Of a stretch of 64,000 nucleotides of DNA, positions 17,269 through 25,342 are shown one piece after another. Made by a program: the position numbers and the translations under genes. This stretch comes from Actinomycetes bacterium (GTDB lineage Bacteria > Actinomycetota > Actinomycetes > Actinomycetales > Dermatophilaceae), in the NCBI GenBank assembly GCA_023420415.1, contig JAEZWF010000017.1:103122-167121 (forward strand), written 5' to 3'. Below the pieces are notes generated by a model. That model was given only the letters and a program-made list of their open reading frames with translations. It did not search any database and was not told the origin of the DNA. How positions within the stretch are numbered: the first letter of the stretch is position 1; the number at the start of each line of letters is the position of its first letter.

Positions 17269-18039
17269 TCAGCGCGGAAGGGTGAGCACCTCGGCGCCGT
17301 CGTCGGTGATGGCGATCGTGTGCTCGCTGTGCGCTGTCCGTGACCCCGTGGCGCTGCGCAGCGTCCACCCGTCGTCGTCGGTCACCAGCTCGTCGGTGTC
17401 GGCCATGACCCACGGCTCCAGCGCCAGCAACAGGCCGGGCTGCAGCCGGAAACCGCGACCCGGCCGGCCGGCATTCGCGACGTGCGGGTCCTGGTGCATG
17501 GTCGATCCCACGCCGTGGCCGCCGAACTGGGTGTTGACCGAGTACCCCTGCGCCACAAGGACTTCCCCGATGGCGTGCGACAGGTCTCCGATCCGGGCAC
17601 CCGGCCGCGCTGCCGCGATCCCTGCGACGAGCGCCTCCCGGGTCGCCTCGATGAGCGCCAGACTCTCGGCCGGCTGCGTCTCGCCGACCACGAAGCTGAT
17701 CGCCGAGTCCGCGACGATCCCGTCGAGCGACACCGCGAGGTCGAGCGACACGAGGTCACCGTCGGCGATCGCGTAGTCGTGCGGCAGCCCGTGGAGCACT
17801 GCGTCGTTGACGGACGTGCAGATGTAGTGGCCGAACGGCCCCCGCCCGAACGACGGCTCGTAGTCGACGTAGCACGAGACCGCACCGGCGTCGCGGATCA
17901 TGCCCTGGGCCCAGTCGTCGATGTCGAGCAGGTTGGTGCCCACGACGGCCCGCCGCTTGAGCGTCTGGAGGATGTCGGCCACCAGCGCCCCAGTGGCGCG
18001 GGCGCGCTCCAGCTCTCGTGCGTCCAGGATCTCGATCAT
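17269..18039 (-). CDS. map: Type I methionine aminopeptidase
   Basis: 256 residues from ATG 18039. All five metal ligands are visible in order: Asp in LVSLDLAVSLDG, Asp in GIVADSA, His in FGGHGVGSTMH, Glu in LALEPWV and Glu in HSEHTIAI. It removes the initiator methionine from nascent proteins. It lies alone, convergent with the GntR gene and apart from the secY-adk region where map often sits, so it may be a second copy. No N-terminal zinc-finger extension is present. Confidence 0.93.
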   Translation of the reverse strand: MIEILDARELERARATGALVADILQTLKRRAVVGTNLLDIDDWAQGMIRDAGAVSCYVDYEPSFGRGPFGHYICTSVNDAVLHGLPHDYAIADGDLVSLDLAVSLDGIVADSAISFVVGETQPAESLALIEATREALVAGIAAARPGARIGDLSHAIGEVLVAQGYSVNTQFGGHGVGSTMHQDPHVANAGRPGRGFRLQPGLLLALEPWVMADTDELVTDDDGWTLRSATGSRTAHSEHTIAITDDGAEVLTLPR

Positions 18040-18279
18040 GGGCACATCAGACACCCAACTCCGGCCGGAAATCGAATCAGTCGCCGGGCTCGCCCGGCGT
18101 GAGGTGGCACGCGCGCCGTGCCGGCCGAGCGGCATACTCACGACTCGTCGCCCACGCAACCGCTCACCAAGTGGACGCACCTGCGGTTGGACGAACGTTT
18201 TCGACCCGTATCAGCCGTTCAGCCGGTGTTGCGCGGCACAACCAACCGCGCCGGTCCGGCGGCCGCTAACTTCCCCGTC

Positions 18280-18519
18280 ATGCCGCAGCTGGCCGACCAC
18301 GCCGAGCTCCTCGACGAGCTCGACCCACGCACCCGCAAGATCGTCGTCCAGGCCCTCGCCGCCCACCCCGACGGCCGCGCCCCGGACCGCGACGAGGTCG
18401 TCGACCTCATCGACCGGACCCTCGGTCGCATCACCTTCGAGCAGTACCTGCGTCGTGCCCGGGCCCGCCGCGCCCGGGCCGCGCGCATGGTCCAGTCCGC
18501 GGCGTCGGTTGGCACGTGA
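18280..18519 (+). CDS. Small hypothetical protein
   Basis: 79 residues from ATG 18280. Mostly helical with strong coding bias, acidic in the first half (LADHAELLDELDPRTRKIV) and basic at the end (RRARARRARAARM). It loosely resembles small antitoxin-like or regulatory proteins, but I recognise no family and no toxin lies beside it. It precedes the Mn riboswitch leader. Function unknown. Confidence 0.6.
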   Translation: MPQLADHAELLDELDPRTRKIVVQALAAHPDGRAPDRDEVVDLIDRTLGRITFEQYLRRARARRARAARMVQSAASVGT

Positions 18520-18542
18520 GCGGTCCGGGCCGCTACCGTTGC

Positions 18543-18645
18543 GCCTGAAAGGGAGTAGTCCCCAATCGCCGCGTCGACACACTGACCCCCGGGTCCGGTG
18601 CGGTGGGCCACCTTTGTGGCGGACGAGACTTTCGACCAGTTGACA
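18543..18645 (+). promoter_or_regulatory. yybP-ykoY manganese riboswitch
   Basis: The leader of the next gene contains GAAAGGGAGTAGTCCCC, then CGTCGACACACTGACC, then GGGTCCGGTGCGGTGGGCC, and ends CGAGACTTTCGACC. The GGGAGTAG box, the internal CACACTGACC loop and the closing GAAAG/CTTTC helix match the yybP-ykoY class, which binds Mn2+. Its place before a GDT1-type cation transporter is the usual one. Boundaries are approximate. High Mn would be expected to raise expression. Confidence 0.82.
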
Positions 18646-18722
18646 CGACCCATGTTGGACGTGCCTGGTCGAAGGGACGTCCAGGTCGGCGCTCTCCTCG
18701 GCCGGGCGGCTAGGAGAGCCCG

Positions 18723-19301
18723 TTGTACGCATTCCTGCTCAGCACCGCTGTCATCTTCGTCGCCGAGCTCGGCGACAAGAGCCAGCTGATGGCGATGACG
18801 TTCGCCACGAGGTACAAGGCCCGCGACGTGATCCTCGGCATCACGGCCGCGACCGCGATCGTGCACCTCGGCTCGGTCGCCATCGGCCGCTGGGTGGGCG
18901 GCGCGTTCGCCGACAGCCAGTGGATCATCACCCTCATCGCCGGCGTGGCCTTCCTCATCTTCGGCGCGTGGACCCTGCGCGGTGACGAGCTCACCGACGA
19001 GGAGGCCCAGAAGGCCAAGCGCAGCAAGGGCGCCGCGATCATCGCTGTCGGCATCGCGTTCTTCCTCGCCGAGCTAGGCGACAAGACGATGCTCGCCACG
19101 ATCACGCTCGCGACCAAGGAGGACTGGTTCGGCACGTGGGTCGGCAGCACCCTCGGCATGGTCGCGGCCGACGCGCTCGCCATCGTGGTCGGCGCCGTCC
19201 TCGGCAAGCGGCTGCCGGAGAAGGTCATCAAGATCGGCGCCGCGATCGCCTTCTTCGTCTTCGGTGTCATCCTCATCTGGCAGGGCCTCGCCTCGCGCTG
19301 A
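18723..19301 (+). CDS. GDT1/TMEM165 (UPF0016) family cation transporter
   Basis: 192 residues starting at a TTG (18723) with AGGAGA eight bases before it. Two homologous halves each carry the E-x-G-D-K-(S/T) signature: AELGDKSQ near residue 14 and AELGDKTM near residue 115. Six hydrophobic segments surround a short charged loop (TDEEAQKAKRSKG). The family exports Mn2+ (or exchanges Ca2+/Mn2+ for H+). Together with the upstream Mn riboswitch this predicts a manganese efflux protein. Confidence 0.92.
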   Translation: MYAFLLSTAVIFVAELGDKSQLMAMTFATRYKARDVILGITAATAIVHLGSVAIGRWVGGAFADSQWIITLIAGVAFLIFGAWTLRGDELTDEEAQKAKRSKGAAIIAVGIAFFLAELGDKTMLATITLATKEDWFGTWVGSTLGMVAADALAIVVGAVLGKRLPEKVIKIGAAIAFFVFGVILIWQGLASR

Positions 19302-19311
19302 CGCACGTGTC

Positions 19312-19371
19312 GGGTATGCCGCGTGGTCGCGGTGGCGACGTGCGTCGCCTCCGCGACCACGCGGCATACCC
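19312..19371. terminator. Bidirectional hairpin built from paired GTATGCCG motifs
   Basis: A perfect 21-bp inverted repeat has arms 19312-19332 and 19351-19371, each containing GTATGCCGCGTGG or its complement. It encloses a second stem GGCGACG/CGTCGCC. It lies exactly between two convergent genes. There is no T-run, so termination is inferred from position and stability. Confidence 0.75.
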
Positions 19372-19381
19372 GCGCGGCTGG

Positions 19382-19945
19382 TCAGGCGAGGGCGATGAGG
19401 ACGAGCGCGCCCGCCACGACATCGAGGACCAGACAGAAGCGGGCCATCGACGGCACGACCACCCGGCCTGTGCGGAGGTGATGGGCATCCCACGCCGCGT
19501 GCACGAAAAGCCCTGCAGCGACAAGGATTGCGGCCAGAGTCGGGTTGACGCCGGCTGCCCAGAGGGCGATGGCGCCGGTGGCGAGCATGGCCGCCGACTG
19601 CAGCGGCAGGCCCCACGTGGGACGGTCACGGTTCTGGGCGAACCCGATGCCGGCCAGGACGACCGCCAGGCCCAGCATCGCGATCGTCGGGTCGAACCCG
19701 TCGATCGCCTTGGCGACGCCGATGAGGACGAACGTCACGAGGAACGCCGGCCACGCGGCCGCACGGCGACCGAGCGCGGCAGCGGTCAGGTAGACGAAGC
19801 CGGAGGCAGCCACGACCGGCGCGACGTCGTTGCCGGTGGCTCCGTATGCCGTGGCGCCGCCGACGAGGGCGCCCGCCAGCAACGGCCAGGTGAGCGACCA
19901 GCCCGAGGTGGCGCGGCCGGTGGTGACGGGTGCGGTGGTGGACAT
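19382..19945 (-). CDS. Hypothetical integral membrane protein
   Basis: 187 residues from ATG 19945; longer upstream starts would read through a repeat region. About six hydrophobic segments (GALVGGATAYGA, VYLTAAALGRR, AFLVTFVLIGVAKAI, IAMLGLAVVLAGIGFA, MLATGAIALWAAG, LVLDVVAGALVLIALA). One conserved-looking polar turn, HAAWDAHHLRTGRVV, could bind a ligand or metal. No family recognised. Alone between convergent and divergent genes. Confidence 0.72.
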   Translation of the reverse strand: MSTTAPVTTGRATSGWSLTWPLLAGALVGGATAYGATGNDVAPVVAASGFVYLTAAALGRRAAAWPAFLVTFVLIGVAKAIDGFDPTIAMLGLAVVLAGIGFAQNRDRPTWGLPLQSAAMLATGAIALWAAGVNPTLAAILVAAGLFVHAAWDAHHLRTGRVVVPSMARFCLVLDVVAGALVLIALA

Positions 19946-20054
19946 GCCCAGCAGGGTTGCGGCGGGCGGCGTTGGCGGGCAACGAGGATCGACTGGCCCG
20001 GCCGAGATGCTGGGATATCCGGCCAGCAGGCCGTCGCCACAGGGCATCGGCCAA

Positions 20055-20140
20055 GCTTTCGGGGCGAGTGGCCGAAAGCTGCGTGGCCCGCACGGTCTGG
20101 GCATGGAAGAGTGCGGGCGATTGGCCGAAAGCTGCGTGGT
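20055..20140. repeat. Intergenic repeat family 3 (TTTCGG-GTGGCCGAAAG)
   Basis: A hairpin GCTTTCGG/CCGAAAGC at 20055-20079 with loop GGCGAGTGG is followed 40 bp later by a second partial copy (ATTGGCCGAAAGCTGCGTGG, ending 20140). The same core recurs in tandem at 49960-50070. Confidence 0.65.
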
Positions 20141-20174
20141 TGCCTGCGCCCCGGCGCGCCGAAAGACTGCGGGC

Positions 20175-21890
20175 ATGAGCGACGAACAGTGGTTCCGCGA
20201 GGCGGTCGTCTACCAGATCTACCCGCGCAGCTTCCAGGACAGCAACGGTGACGGCATCGGTGACGTGCGCGGCATCATCGACCGGCTCGACTACCTCAAG
20301 TCGCTCGGCATCGACGTGCTCTGGCTCTCCCCCATCTACCGCAGCCCGCAGGACGACAACGGCTACGACATCAGCGACTACGAGGACATCGACCCCGCGT
20401 TCGGGACCCTCGCCGACGTCGACGAACTGATCGAGCAGGCGCACGCACGCGGCATACGCGTCGTCATGGACCTCGTCGTCAACCACACGAGCGACGAGCA
20501 CCCGTGGTTCATCGAATCCCGTTCCAGCACAAGCAGTCCCAAGCGCGACTGGTACTGGTGGCGGCCACCCCGGGACGGCTTCGAGGCCGGCCAGCCCGGC
20601 GCGGAGCCGACCAACTGGGAGTCCTTCTTCAGCGGACCGGCCTGGGAGCTCGACCGCGAGACCGGCGAGTACTACCTGCACCTGTTCACCCGCAAGCAGC
20701 CCGACCTCAACTGGGAGAACGAGGAGGTGCGGGAGGCGGTCTACGCGATGATGCGGTGGTGGCTCGACCGGGGCATCGACGGATTCCGGATGGACGTCAT
20801 CAACATGATCTCCAAGGACGTCTCCTCCACCGGCGCGCTGGCGGACGGCCCGCCCAAGCCGGGCACGACTCTCGGCGACGGCACACCGCACTTCATCGCC
20901 GGCCCGCGCATCCACGAGTTCATCCAGGAGATGCACCGCGAGGTGTTCGAGGGCCGCGAGCAGAAGTACCTCACCGTGGGCGAGATGCCGAACGCGACCG
21001 TCGAGCAGGCCGTCCTCTTCACCGACCCTGATCGGCACGAGGTCGACATGATCTTCCAGTTCGAGCACGTCGACCTCGACCGAGGCGAGCACAAGTGGGA
21101 CCGCAGGAGGGTCGACCTGCGCGACCTCAAGGCGTCGTTCGGGCGGTGGCAGGCGGGGCTCGCCGAGACAGGGTGGAACTCGCTCTACTGGAACAACCAC
21201 GACCAGCCACGCGCCGTGTCGCGGTTCGGCTCCGACGACCCGCAGCACCGCGTCGCCTCCGCCAAGCTGCTCGGCACCGTGCTGCACCTGCACCGCGGCA
21301 CGCCGTACGTCTACCAGGGCGAGGAGCTCGGGATGACCAACGTGCCCTTCGCCGACGCCAGCGCCTTCCTCGACGTCGAGTCGGTCAACTACTTCCGCAC
21401 CGCGACCGAGGCCGGTGCGGACCCGCAGGAGGTGCTGGCCAACCTGCGCCTCGGCAGCCGCGACAACGCCCGCTCCCCCATGCAGTGGGACGACAGCGAA
21501 CAGGCCGGCTTCACGACCGGTATGCCGTGGGCGCCGGTCAACCCGAACTACCCCGACATCAACGCAGCCGACGCCGTCGCCGACGACGACTCGGTCTTCC
21601 ACCACTACCGGCGACTCATCGAGCTCCGGCACACCGAACCCGTTGTGGCACAAGGCGACTTCACCATGCTCGCAGCCGACCACCCCACCCTCTACGCGTT
21701 CATCCGGGCCCACGAAGACACCGAGCTGCTGGTGCTCGCCAACTTCTCGTCCGAGGATCTCGAGCTCACGGGCGACGACATCCCCGACATCTCCGGGTGG
21801 GAGGGCGCCGAGCTGGTGCTGGGCAACCTCGGCGACGCCGAACCCGCGGCAACGCTGCGCCCGTGGGAGGCCCGTATCCTGCGGCGCTGA
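20175..21890 (+). CDS. Alpha-glucosidase / oligo-1,6-glucosidase (GH13)
   Basis: 571 residues from ATG 20175. It has all GH13 regions: VVYQIYPRSFQDSNGDGIGD at the N-terminus, region I DLVVNHTSDEH, region II GIDGFRMDVINM (nucleophile Asp), region III TVGEMPNA (acid/base Glu) and region IV NHDQPR (transition-state Asp). The DSNGDGIGD loop and the MDVINM sequence place it with alpha-glucosidases acting on short oligosaccharides. No signal peptide, so it is cytoplasmic. No sugar ABC transporter is adjacent. Confidence 0.93.
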   Translation: MSDEQWFREAVVYQIYPRSFQDSNGDGIGDVRGIIDRLDYLKSLGIDVLWLSPIYRSPQDDNGYDISDYEDIDPAFGTLADVDELIEQAHARGIRVVMDLVVNHTSDEHPWFIESRSSTSSPKRDWYWWRPPRDGFEAGQPGAEPTNWESFFSGPAWELDRETGEYYLHLFTRKQPDLNWENEEVREAVYAMMRWWLDRGIDGFRMDVINMISKDVSSTGALADGPPKPGTTLGDGTPHFIAGPRIHEFIQEMHREVFEGREQKYLTVGEMPNATVEQAVLFTDPDRHEVDMIFQFEHVDLDRGEHKWDRRRVDLRDLKASFGRWQAGLAETGWNSLYWNNHDQPRAVSRFGSDDPQHRVASAKLLGTVLHLHRGTPYVYQGEELGMTNVPFADASAFLDVESVNYFRTATEAGADPQEVLANLRLGSRDNARSPMQWDDSEQAGFTTGMPWAPVNPNYPDINAADAVADDDSVFHHYRRLIELRHTEPVVAQGDFTMLAADHPTLYAFIRAHEDTELLVLANFSSEDLELTGDDIPDISGWEGAELVLGNLGDAEPAATLRPWEARILRR

Positions 21891-21990
21891 GCTGACGCTG
21901 AGCTGGCGCTGAGCGGCCACGGCTCCCCCCGCGAGCCGACTTGACCGAAACCGACCTCGTGCAGGCCGTCGCTGTGCCACTCTGCCGACT

Positions 21991-22503
21991 GTGATCAGGG
22001 CAGAACTCGGACTCGGGATTCTCGGCACCGCGCTGTGGATCTACTGCCTGCTCGACGTGATCATGGCTGACGAGTCCCGCATCCGGAACCTGTCGAAGGG
22101 GACCTGGGTCTTCGTCGTGCTGGTCACGTCGGTGGTCGGTGCGGTCGCGTGGCTCGTGGCCGGACGGCCCGAGGGCAGCTCGTCGCGAGGCTTGCCCTAC
22201 AAGGGAAACCGCGGCCGTGAGAACGACCCGGGATTCCCCGAGTACGACCGGCCGGGCCGCTACCAGGCAGCCAACCCCGATGACGACGCGGAGTTCCTGC
22301 GCAAGGTGCGTGAGCGCGCCGAGGCGCAGACGGCTGAGGCGAAACGCCAACGGGCAGAACGCGAACGGCTCGAGCGGGAGGCGATGGAGCGAGAGCGCGC
22401 GGCGCGCCTGGCCCGCGAACGCGCGCTGCAGGAGCGCCGGTCACAGGGCACCCCCCCCGGGCCCGACCAGGATGCGCCCCAGCCCAAGGGCGAGGACGCC
22501 TGA
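21991..22503 (+). CDS. PLDc_N domain membrane protein with coiled coil
   Basis: 170 residues from GTG 21991. Residues 5-57 match the phospholipase D nuclease N-terminal (PLDc_N) domain: ALWIYCLLDVIMAD, then LSKGTWVFVVL and GAVAWLVAGRP, giving two membrane segments. The C-terminal part is a charged helix of about 60 residues rich in Arg, Glu and Ala (RAEAQTAEAKRQRAERERLE), likely a coiled coil. No phospholipase motif. Probably a small membrane scaffold; role unknown. Confidence 0.8.
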   Translation: MIRAELGLGILGTALWIYCLLDVIMADESRIRNLSKGTWVFVVLVTSVVGAVAWLVAGRPEGSSSRGLPYKGNRGRENDPGFPEYDRPGRYQAANPDDDAEFLRKVRERAEAQTAEAKRQRAERERLEREAMERERAARLARERALQERRSQGTPPGPDQDAPQPKGEDA

Positions 22504-22616
22504 CACCTCACCGCAGGCTCACGGCATACCAACCCTCGTGTGCCGCACGCCTGTGTGCCCGTCCGACCGTCATGGACGGTGACACCAGCACCCACACCGG
22601 TCTGGGAGAATGAGAC

Positions 22617-23744
22617 ATGGCCGCGAGAACGACCAGCCCCAGCCCGCCTTCCACCCTCAGGACCTACCTCACCTGGACCACCGTCGCGCCCGTGATCGCG
22701 CTGGTGCTGCTGGCCATCACGTGGGGCAGCTACGACCTCGGCATCGTCCCGGTCGTCCTCGTCGCCATCGCCCTGGCCGGAGCAGTCCTCGCCGCGGTCC
22801 ACCACGCGGAGGTCGTCGCCCACCGCGTGGGCGAGCCCTACGGGTCGCTCGTGCTGGCCGTGGCTGTCACGATCATCGAGGTCGCGTTGATCGTGACCCT
22901 CATGATCTCCGGAGGCTCCGAGACCTCGACCCTGGCGCGTGACACCGTCTTCGCGGCCGTGATGATCACCATCAACGGCATCGTCGGCATCTCGTTGCTG
23001 GCCGGGTCCCTGCGACACGGCCTGGTGGCGTTCAACGCCGAGGGCACCGGGGCGGCCCTCGCCACCGTCACGGCGCTGGCCGTCATGACCATGGTGGTGC
23101 CGACGTTCACCACCAGCGAGCCCGGACCCGAGTTCTCGACCCCGCAGCTGGTGTTCGCCGCGATCTCCTCACTGGCGCTCTACGCGATGTTCGTGTCGAC
23201 ACAGACCCGCCGTCACCGCGACTTCTTCCTGCCCGTCAGCCCGGACGGCCGCCCCCTCAAGGCCGACGAGCACGCCGACCCGCCGACGGGCCGCGAGACG
23301 ATCGTCAGCCTGGTGCTGCTGCTCGTGTCGCTCGTCGCCGTCGTCGGGCTGGCCAAGGTGGAGTCGCCCGCGATCGAGGACGCCGTGGCCGCCGCCGGCT
23401 TCCCACAGTCCTTCGTCGGTGTCGTCATCGCGCTGCTGGTGCTGCTACCCGAGACGATCGCCGCCGTCAACGCCGCACGCCGTGACCGCATCCAGATCAG
23501 TCTCAACCTGGGTCTCGGGTCGGCCATGGCCAGCATCGGCCTCACCGTCCCCGCCATCGCCATCGCCTCGATCTGGCTCGACGGCCCGCTCAACCTCGGC
23601 CTGGGCCCGACCCAGATGGTGCTGCTGGCGCTCACCGTCGTCGTCAGCGTCCTCACCGTGGTGCCGGGCCGCGCGACCCGCCTCCAGGGCGGGGTGCACC
23701 TCGTGCTGCTCGCGGCCTTCGTGTTCCTCGCCGTCAACCCCTGA
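22617..23744 (+). CDS. chaA: Calcium:proton antiporter ChaA-like
   Basis: 375 residues with eleven or so membrane segments. The two alpha repeats of Ca2+/cation antiporters are visible: HHAEVVAHRVGEPYGSLVLA...VTIIEVALI in the first half and LLVLLPETIAAVNAARRDRIQISLNLGLGSA...TVPAI in the second, with the conserved Glu residues (IEVA and LPET). It should exchange Ca2+ or Na+/K+ for H+. ATG at 22617 follows GGGAGAATGAGAC. A motif hairpin lies after its stop. Confidence 0.9.
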   Translation: MAARTTSPSPPSTLRTYLTWTTVAPVIALVLLAITWGSYDLGIVPVVLVAIALAGAVLAAVHHAEVVAHRVGEPYGSLVLAVAVTIIEVALIVTLMISGGSETSTLARDTVFAAVMITINGIVGISLLAGSLRHGLVAFNAEGTGAALATVTALAVMTMVVPTFTTSEPGPEFSTPQLVFAAISSLALYAMFVSTQTRRHRDFFLPVSPDGRPLKADEHADPPTGRETIVSLVLLLVSLVAVVGLAKVESPAIEDAVAAAGFPQSFVGVVIALLVLLPETIAAVNAARRDRIQISLNLGLGSAMASIGLTVPAIAIASIWLDGPLNLGLGPTQMVLLALTVVVSVLTVVPGRATRLQGGVHLVLLAAFVFLAVNP

Positions 23745-23747
23745 CCC

Positions 23748-23774
23748 GTATGCCGCGTGGTCACCACGCGGCAC
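23748..23774 (+). terminator. Motif hairpin after chaA
   Basis: GTATGCCGCGTGG (23748-23760) is followed by TCA and CCACGCGGCACGC, giving a short tight stem of GCCGCGTGG with CCACGCGGC just after the stop. One arm has a degenerate motif (GCAC in place of GCATAC). Confidence 0.55.
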
Positions 23775-23792
23775 GCGTCCCCCTGCGCCCGC

Positions 23793-23954
23793 GACTCGTT
23801 GCCCGGCACTCGGCATCCGGGCCCCCAAACAGCTCCCCGTGCCGAGCCACCGGCAACACGTGCAGCACCGCCCGACTCGTTGCCGAGCACTCGGCATCCG
23901 GGCCGCCAAACGGCTCCCGGTGCCGAGCCACCGGCAACACGTGCAGCACCGCCC
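23793..23954. repeat. Two tandem 81-bp repeats
   Basis: Unit 1 is 23793-23873 and unit 2 is 23874-23954. They are nearly identical, beginning GACTCGTTGCC and ending AGCACCGCCC, with about five changes. Each contains an imperfect hairpin formed by CACTCGGCA and TGCCGAG. They fill the gap between chaA and the macro-domain gene. Confidence 0.8.
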
Positions 23955-23982
23955 GGCCGACATACGGCATACCGTGACTGAC

Positions 23983-24504
23983 ATGGCAACGATCGAGGCG
24001 GTCAGCGGCGACATCACGACCCAGCGGGTGGACGCGATCGTCAACGCAGCCAACTCGACCCTCCTTGGTGGCGGTGGTGTCGACGGGGCGATCCACCAGG
24101 CGGCGGGTCCGCGGCTGCTCGAGGAGTGTCGACGCCTGCGCAAGACCACCCACCGCAACGGCCTCGACGTGGGCGACGCGGTAGCCACCGGAGCCGGCGA
24201 CCTCCCCGCACGCTGGGTGATCCACACCGTCGGCCCGAATCGGAACCGCGGCCAGACCGACCCCGAGCTGCTCGCCTCGGCGTTCCGCCGCTCGCTCGAG
24301 GTGGCAACGCAGGTCGGTGCGCGGTCGGTGGCGTTCCCGGCCGTGAGCGCCGGCGCCTACGGGTGGGACGCCGACGAGGTCGCGCGGATCGCGGTCAGCA
24401 CCGTGCAGGGCTGGACCGCCGAGCACGCCGACGTCGACCTGGTGCGTTTCGTGCTGTTCGGGCCACGCACCTCCGCGGCCTTCGAGCGCGCGTTGAGTGC
24501 CTGA
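23983..24504 (+). CDS. Macro domain protein, probable ADP-ribosyl hydrolase
   Basis: 173 residues, almost exactly one macro domain. It has GDITTQRVDAIVNAANSTLLGGGGVDGAIH, with the NAAN-x8-GGGVDGAIH core of MacroD-type O-acetyl-ADP-ribose deacetylases, then WVIHTVGP and SVAFPAVSAGAYGWD for the diphosphate loop. It would remove ADP-ribose from proteins or hydrolyse O-acetyl-ADP-ribose. The ATG at 23983 is preferred over a GTG nine bases earlier. Convergent with the FrnE-like gene. Confidence 0.92.
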   Translation: MATIEAVSGDITTQRVDAIVNAANSTLLGGGGVDGAIHQAAGPRLLEECRRLRKTTHRNGLDVGDAVATGAGDLPARWVIHTVGPNRNRGQTDPELLASAFRRSLEVATQVGARSVAFPAVSAGAYGWDADEVARIAVSTVQGWTAEHADVDLVRFVLFGPRTSAAFERALSA

Positions 24505-24524
24505 GACCGACTCCCGGGGAGTGG

Positions 24525-25196
24525 TCAGGCACTCGACGGGGCGGGGTCCTCTTCCTGCGCGGCGGTGATGAGCTGGCCGATGACTTCGGCCGAGTGCGCG
24601 CCGGACAGGGCCACCTTGCGGTTGCCCATGAAGAACGGCACCGAGCTGATCCCGATCTCGCGAGCGGCCTGCTCGTCGGCCCGCACATGGTCGGCGAACT
24701 CGTCACCGGCCAGGACCGCTGCCAGCCGACCCCCGTCGAGACCGGCCTCAGTGCCGAGCCGCTGCAAGGTCTCAATGTCGTCGATCGCCTTGCCCTCGGA
24801 GAAGTGGGCGACGTAGAGCCGTTCGAGGACGGCGGCCTGCAGGGCGGGACCGCCCTGCTCCAACCCGAGGGCGATGATGCGGTGGGCGTCGAAAGAGCTG
24901 GACCGCAACTGCTGGTCGACGTCGATGACGATGCCGTCCGGTCGTGCCAGCGTCGCGGGGCGTTCGGCCATCTCCCGCGCGCCGTCCAGGTCGGTGCCGT
25001 ACCGCTGCGCCAGCCAGGACAACACCGTGGACCCGTCACCGCGCGGGGCGTCCGGGTCGAGCTCGAAGGCGTGGTAGGTCACCGTCACCTCGGCCGGCAG
25101 CGCGCTCTCGGCGATGGCCTGCTCGAGCCGGTGCTTGCCGATGAAGCACCACGGACAGACCACATCGGCCCAGACATCGATCTCCACGGCAGCCAT
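24525..25196 (-). CDS. FrnE-like DsbA family oxidoreductase
   Basis: 223 residues from ATG 25196. A thioredoxin-like protein with CPWC at residues 14-17 (VWADVVCPWCFIGKHRLE), the long helical insert of the DsbA/FrnE group, and the cis-Pro loop ISSVPFFMG near the C-terminus. No signal peptide, so it is cytoplasmic, as for FrnE, where it is linked to disulfide isomerase activity and oxidative stress tolerance. Extended upstream starts add low-quality sequence and were not used. Confidence 0.9.
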   Translation of the reverse strand: MAAVEIDVWADVVCPWCFIGKHRLEQAIAESALPAEVTVTYHAFELDPDAPRGDGSTVLSWLAQRYGTDLDGAREMAERPATLARPDGIVIDVDQQLRSSSFDAHRIIALGLEQGGPALQAAVLERLYVAHFSEGKAIDDIETLQRLGTEAGLDGGRLAAVLAGDEFADHVRADEQAAREIGISSVPFFMGNRKVALSGAHSAEVIGQLITAAQEEDPAPSSA

Positions 25197-25284
25197 GCAC
25201 CCATCCAAACACGGCTCGCGCTCCCTCGCCCCGGTGGCCGGGTCTGCGGTGGGGTCGGCCGCGGACCCAGCCACGCGGCATACG

Positions 25285-25323
25285 CGAAGGCCCCGCACCG
25301 TCAGGAGACGGGCGGGGCCTTCG
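25285..25323 (-). terminator. Terminator after the NlpC/P60 gene
   Basis: Perfect 12-bp stem CGAAGGCCCCGC (25285-25296) with GCGGGGCCTTCG (25312-25323), loop 15 nt, 20 bp downstream of the stop at 25343. No U-run is seen. A single CGGCATAC motif lies directly beyond it. Confidence 0.75.
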
Positions 25324-25342
25324 AGGTGGTGCGTGAGGCGCC

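Noticed and set aside
19626..22028. An 800-codon minus-strand frame
   Set aside because: It is antisense to the alpha-glucosidase, which has all GH13 motifs; the composition of the frame is that of a shadow.
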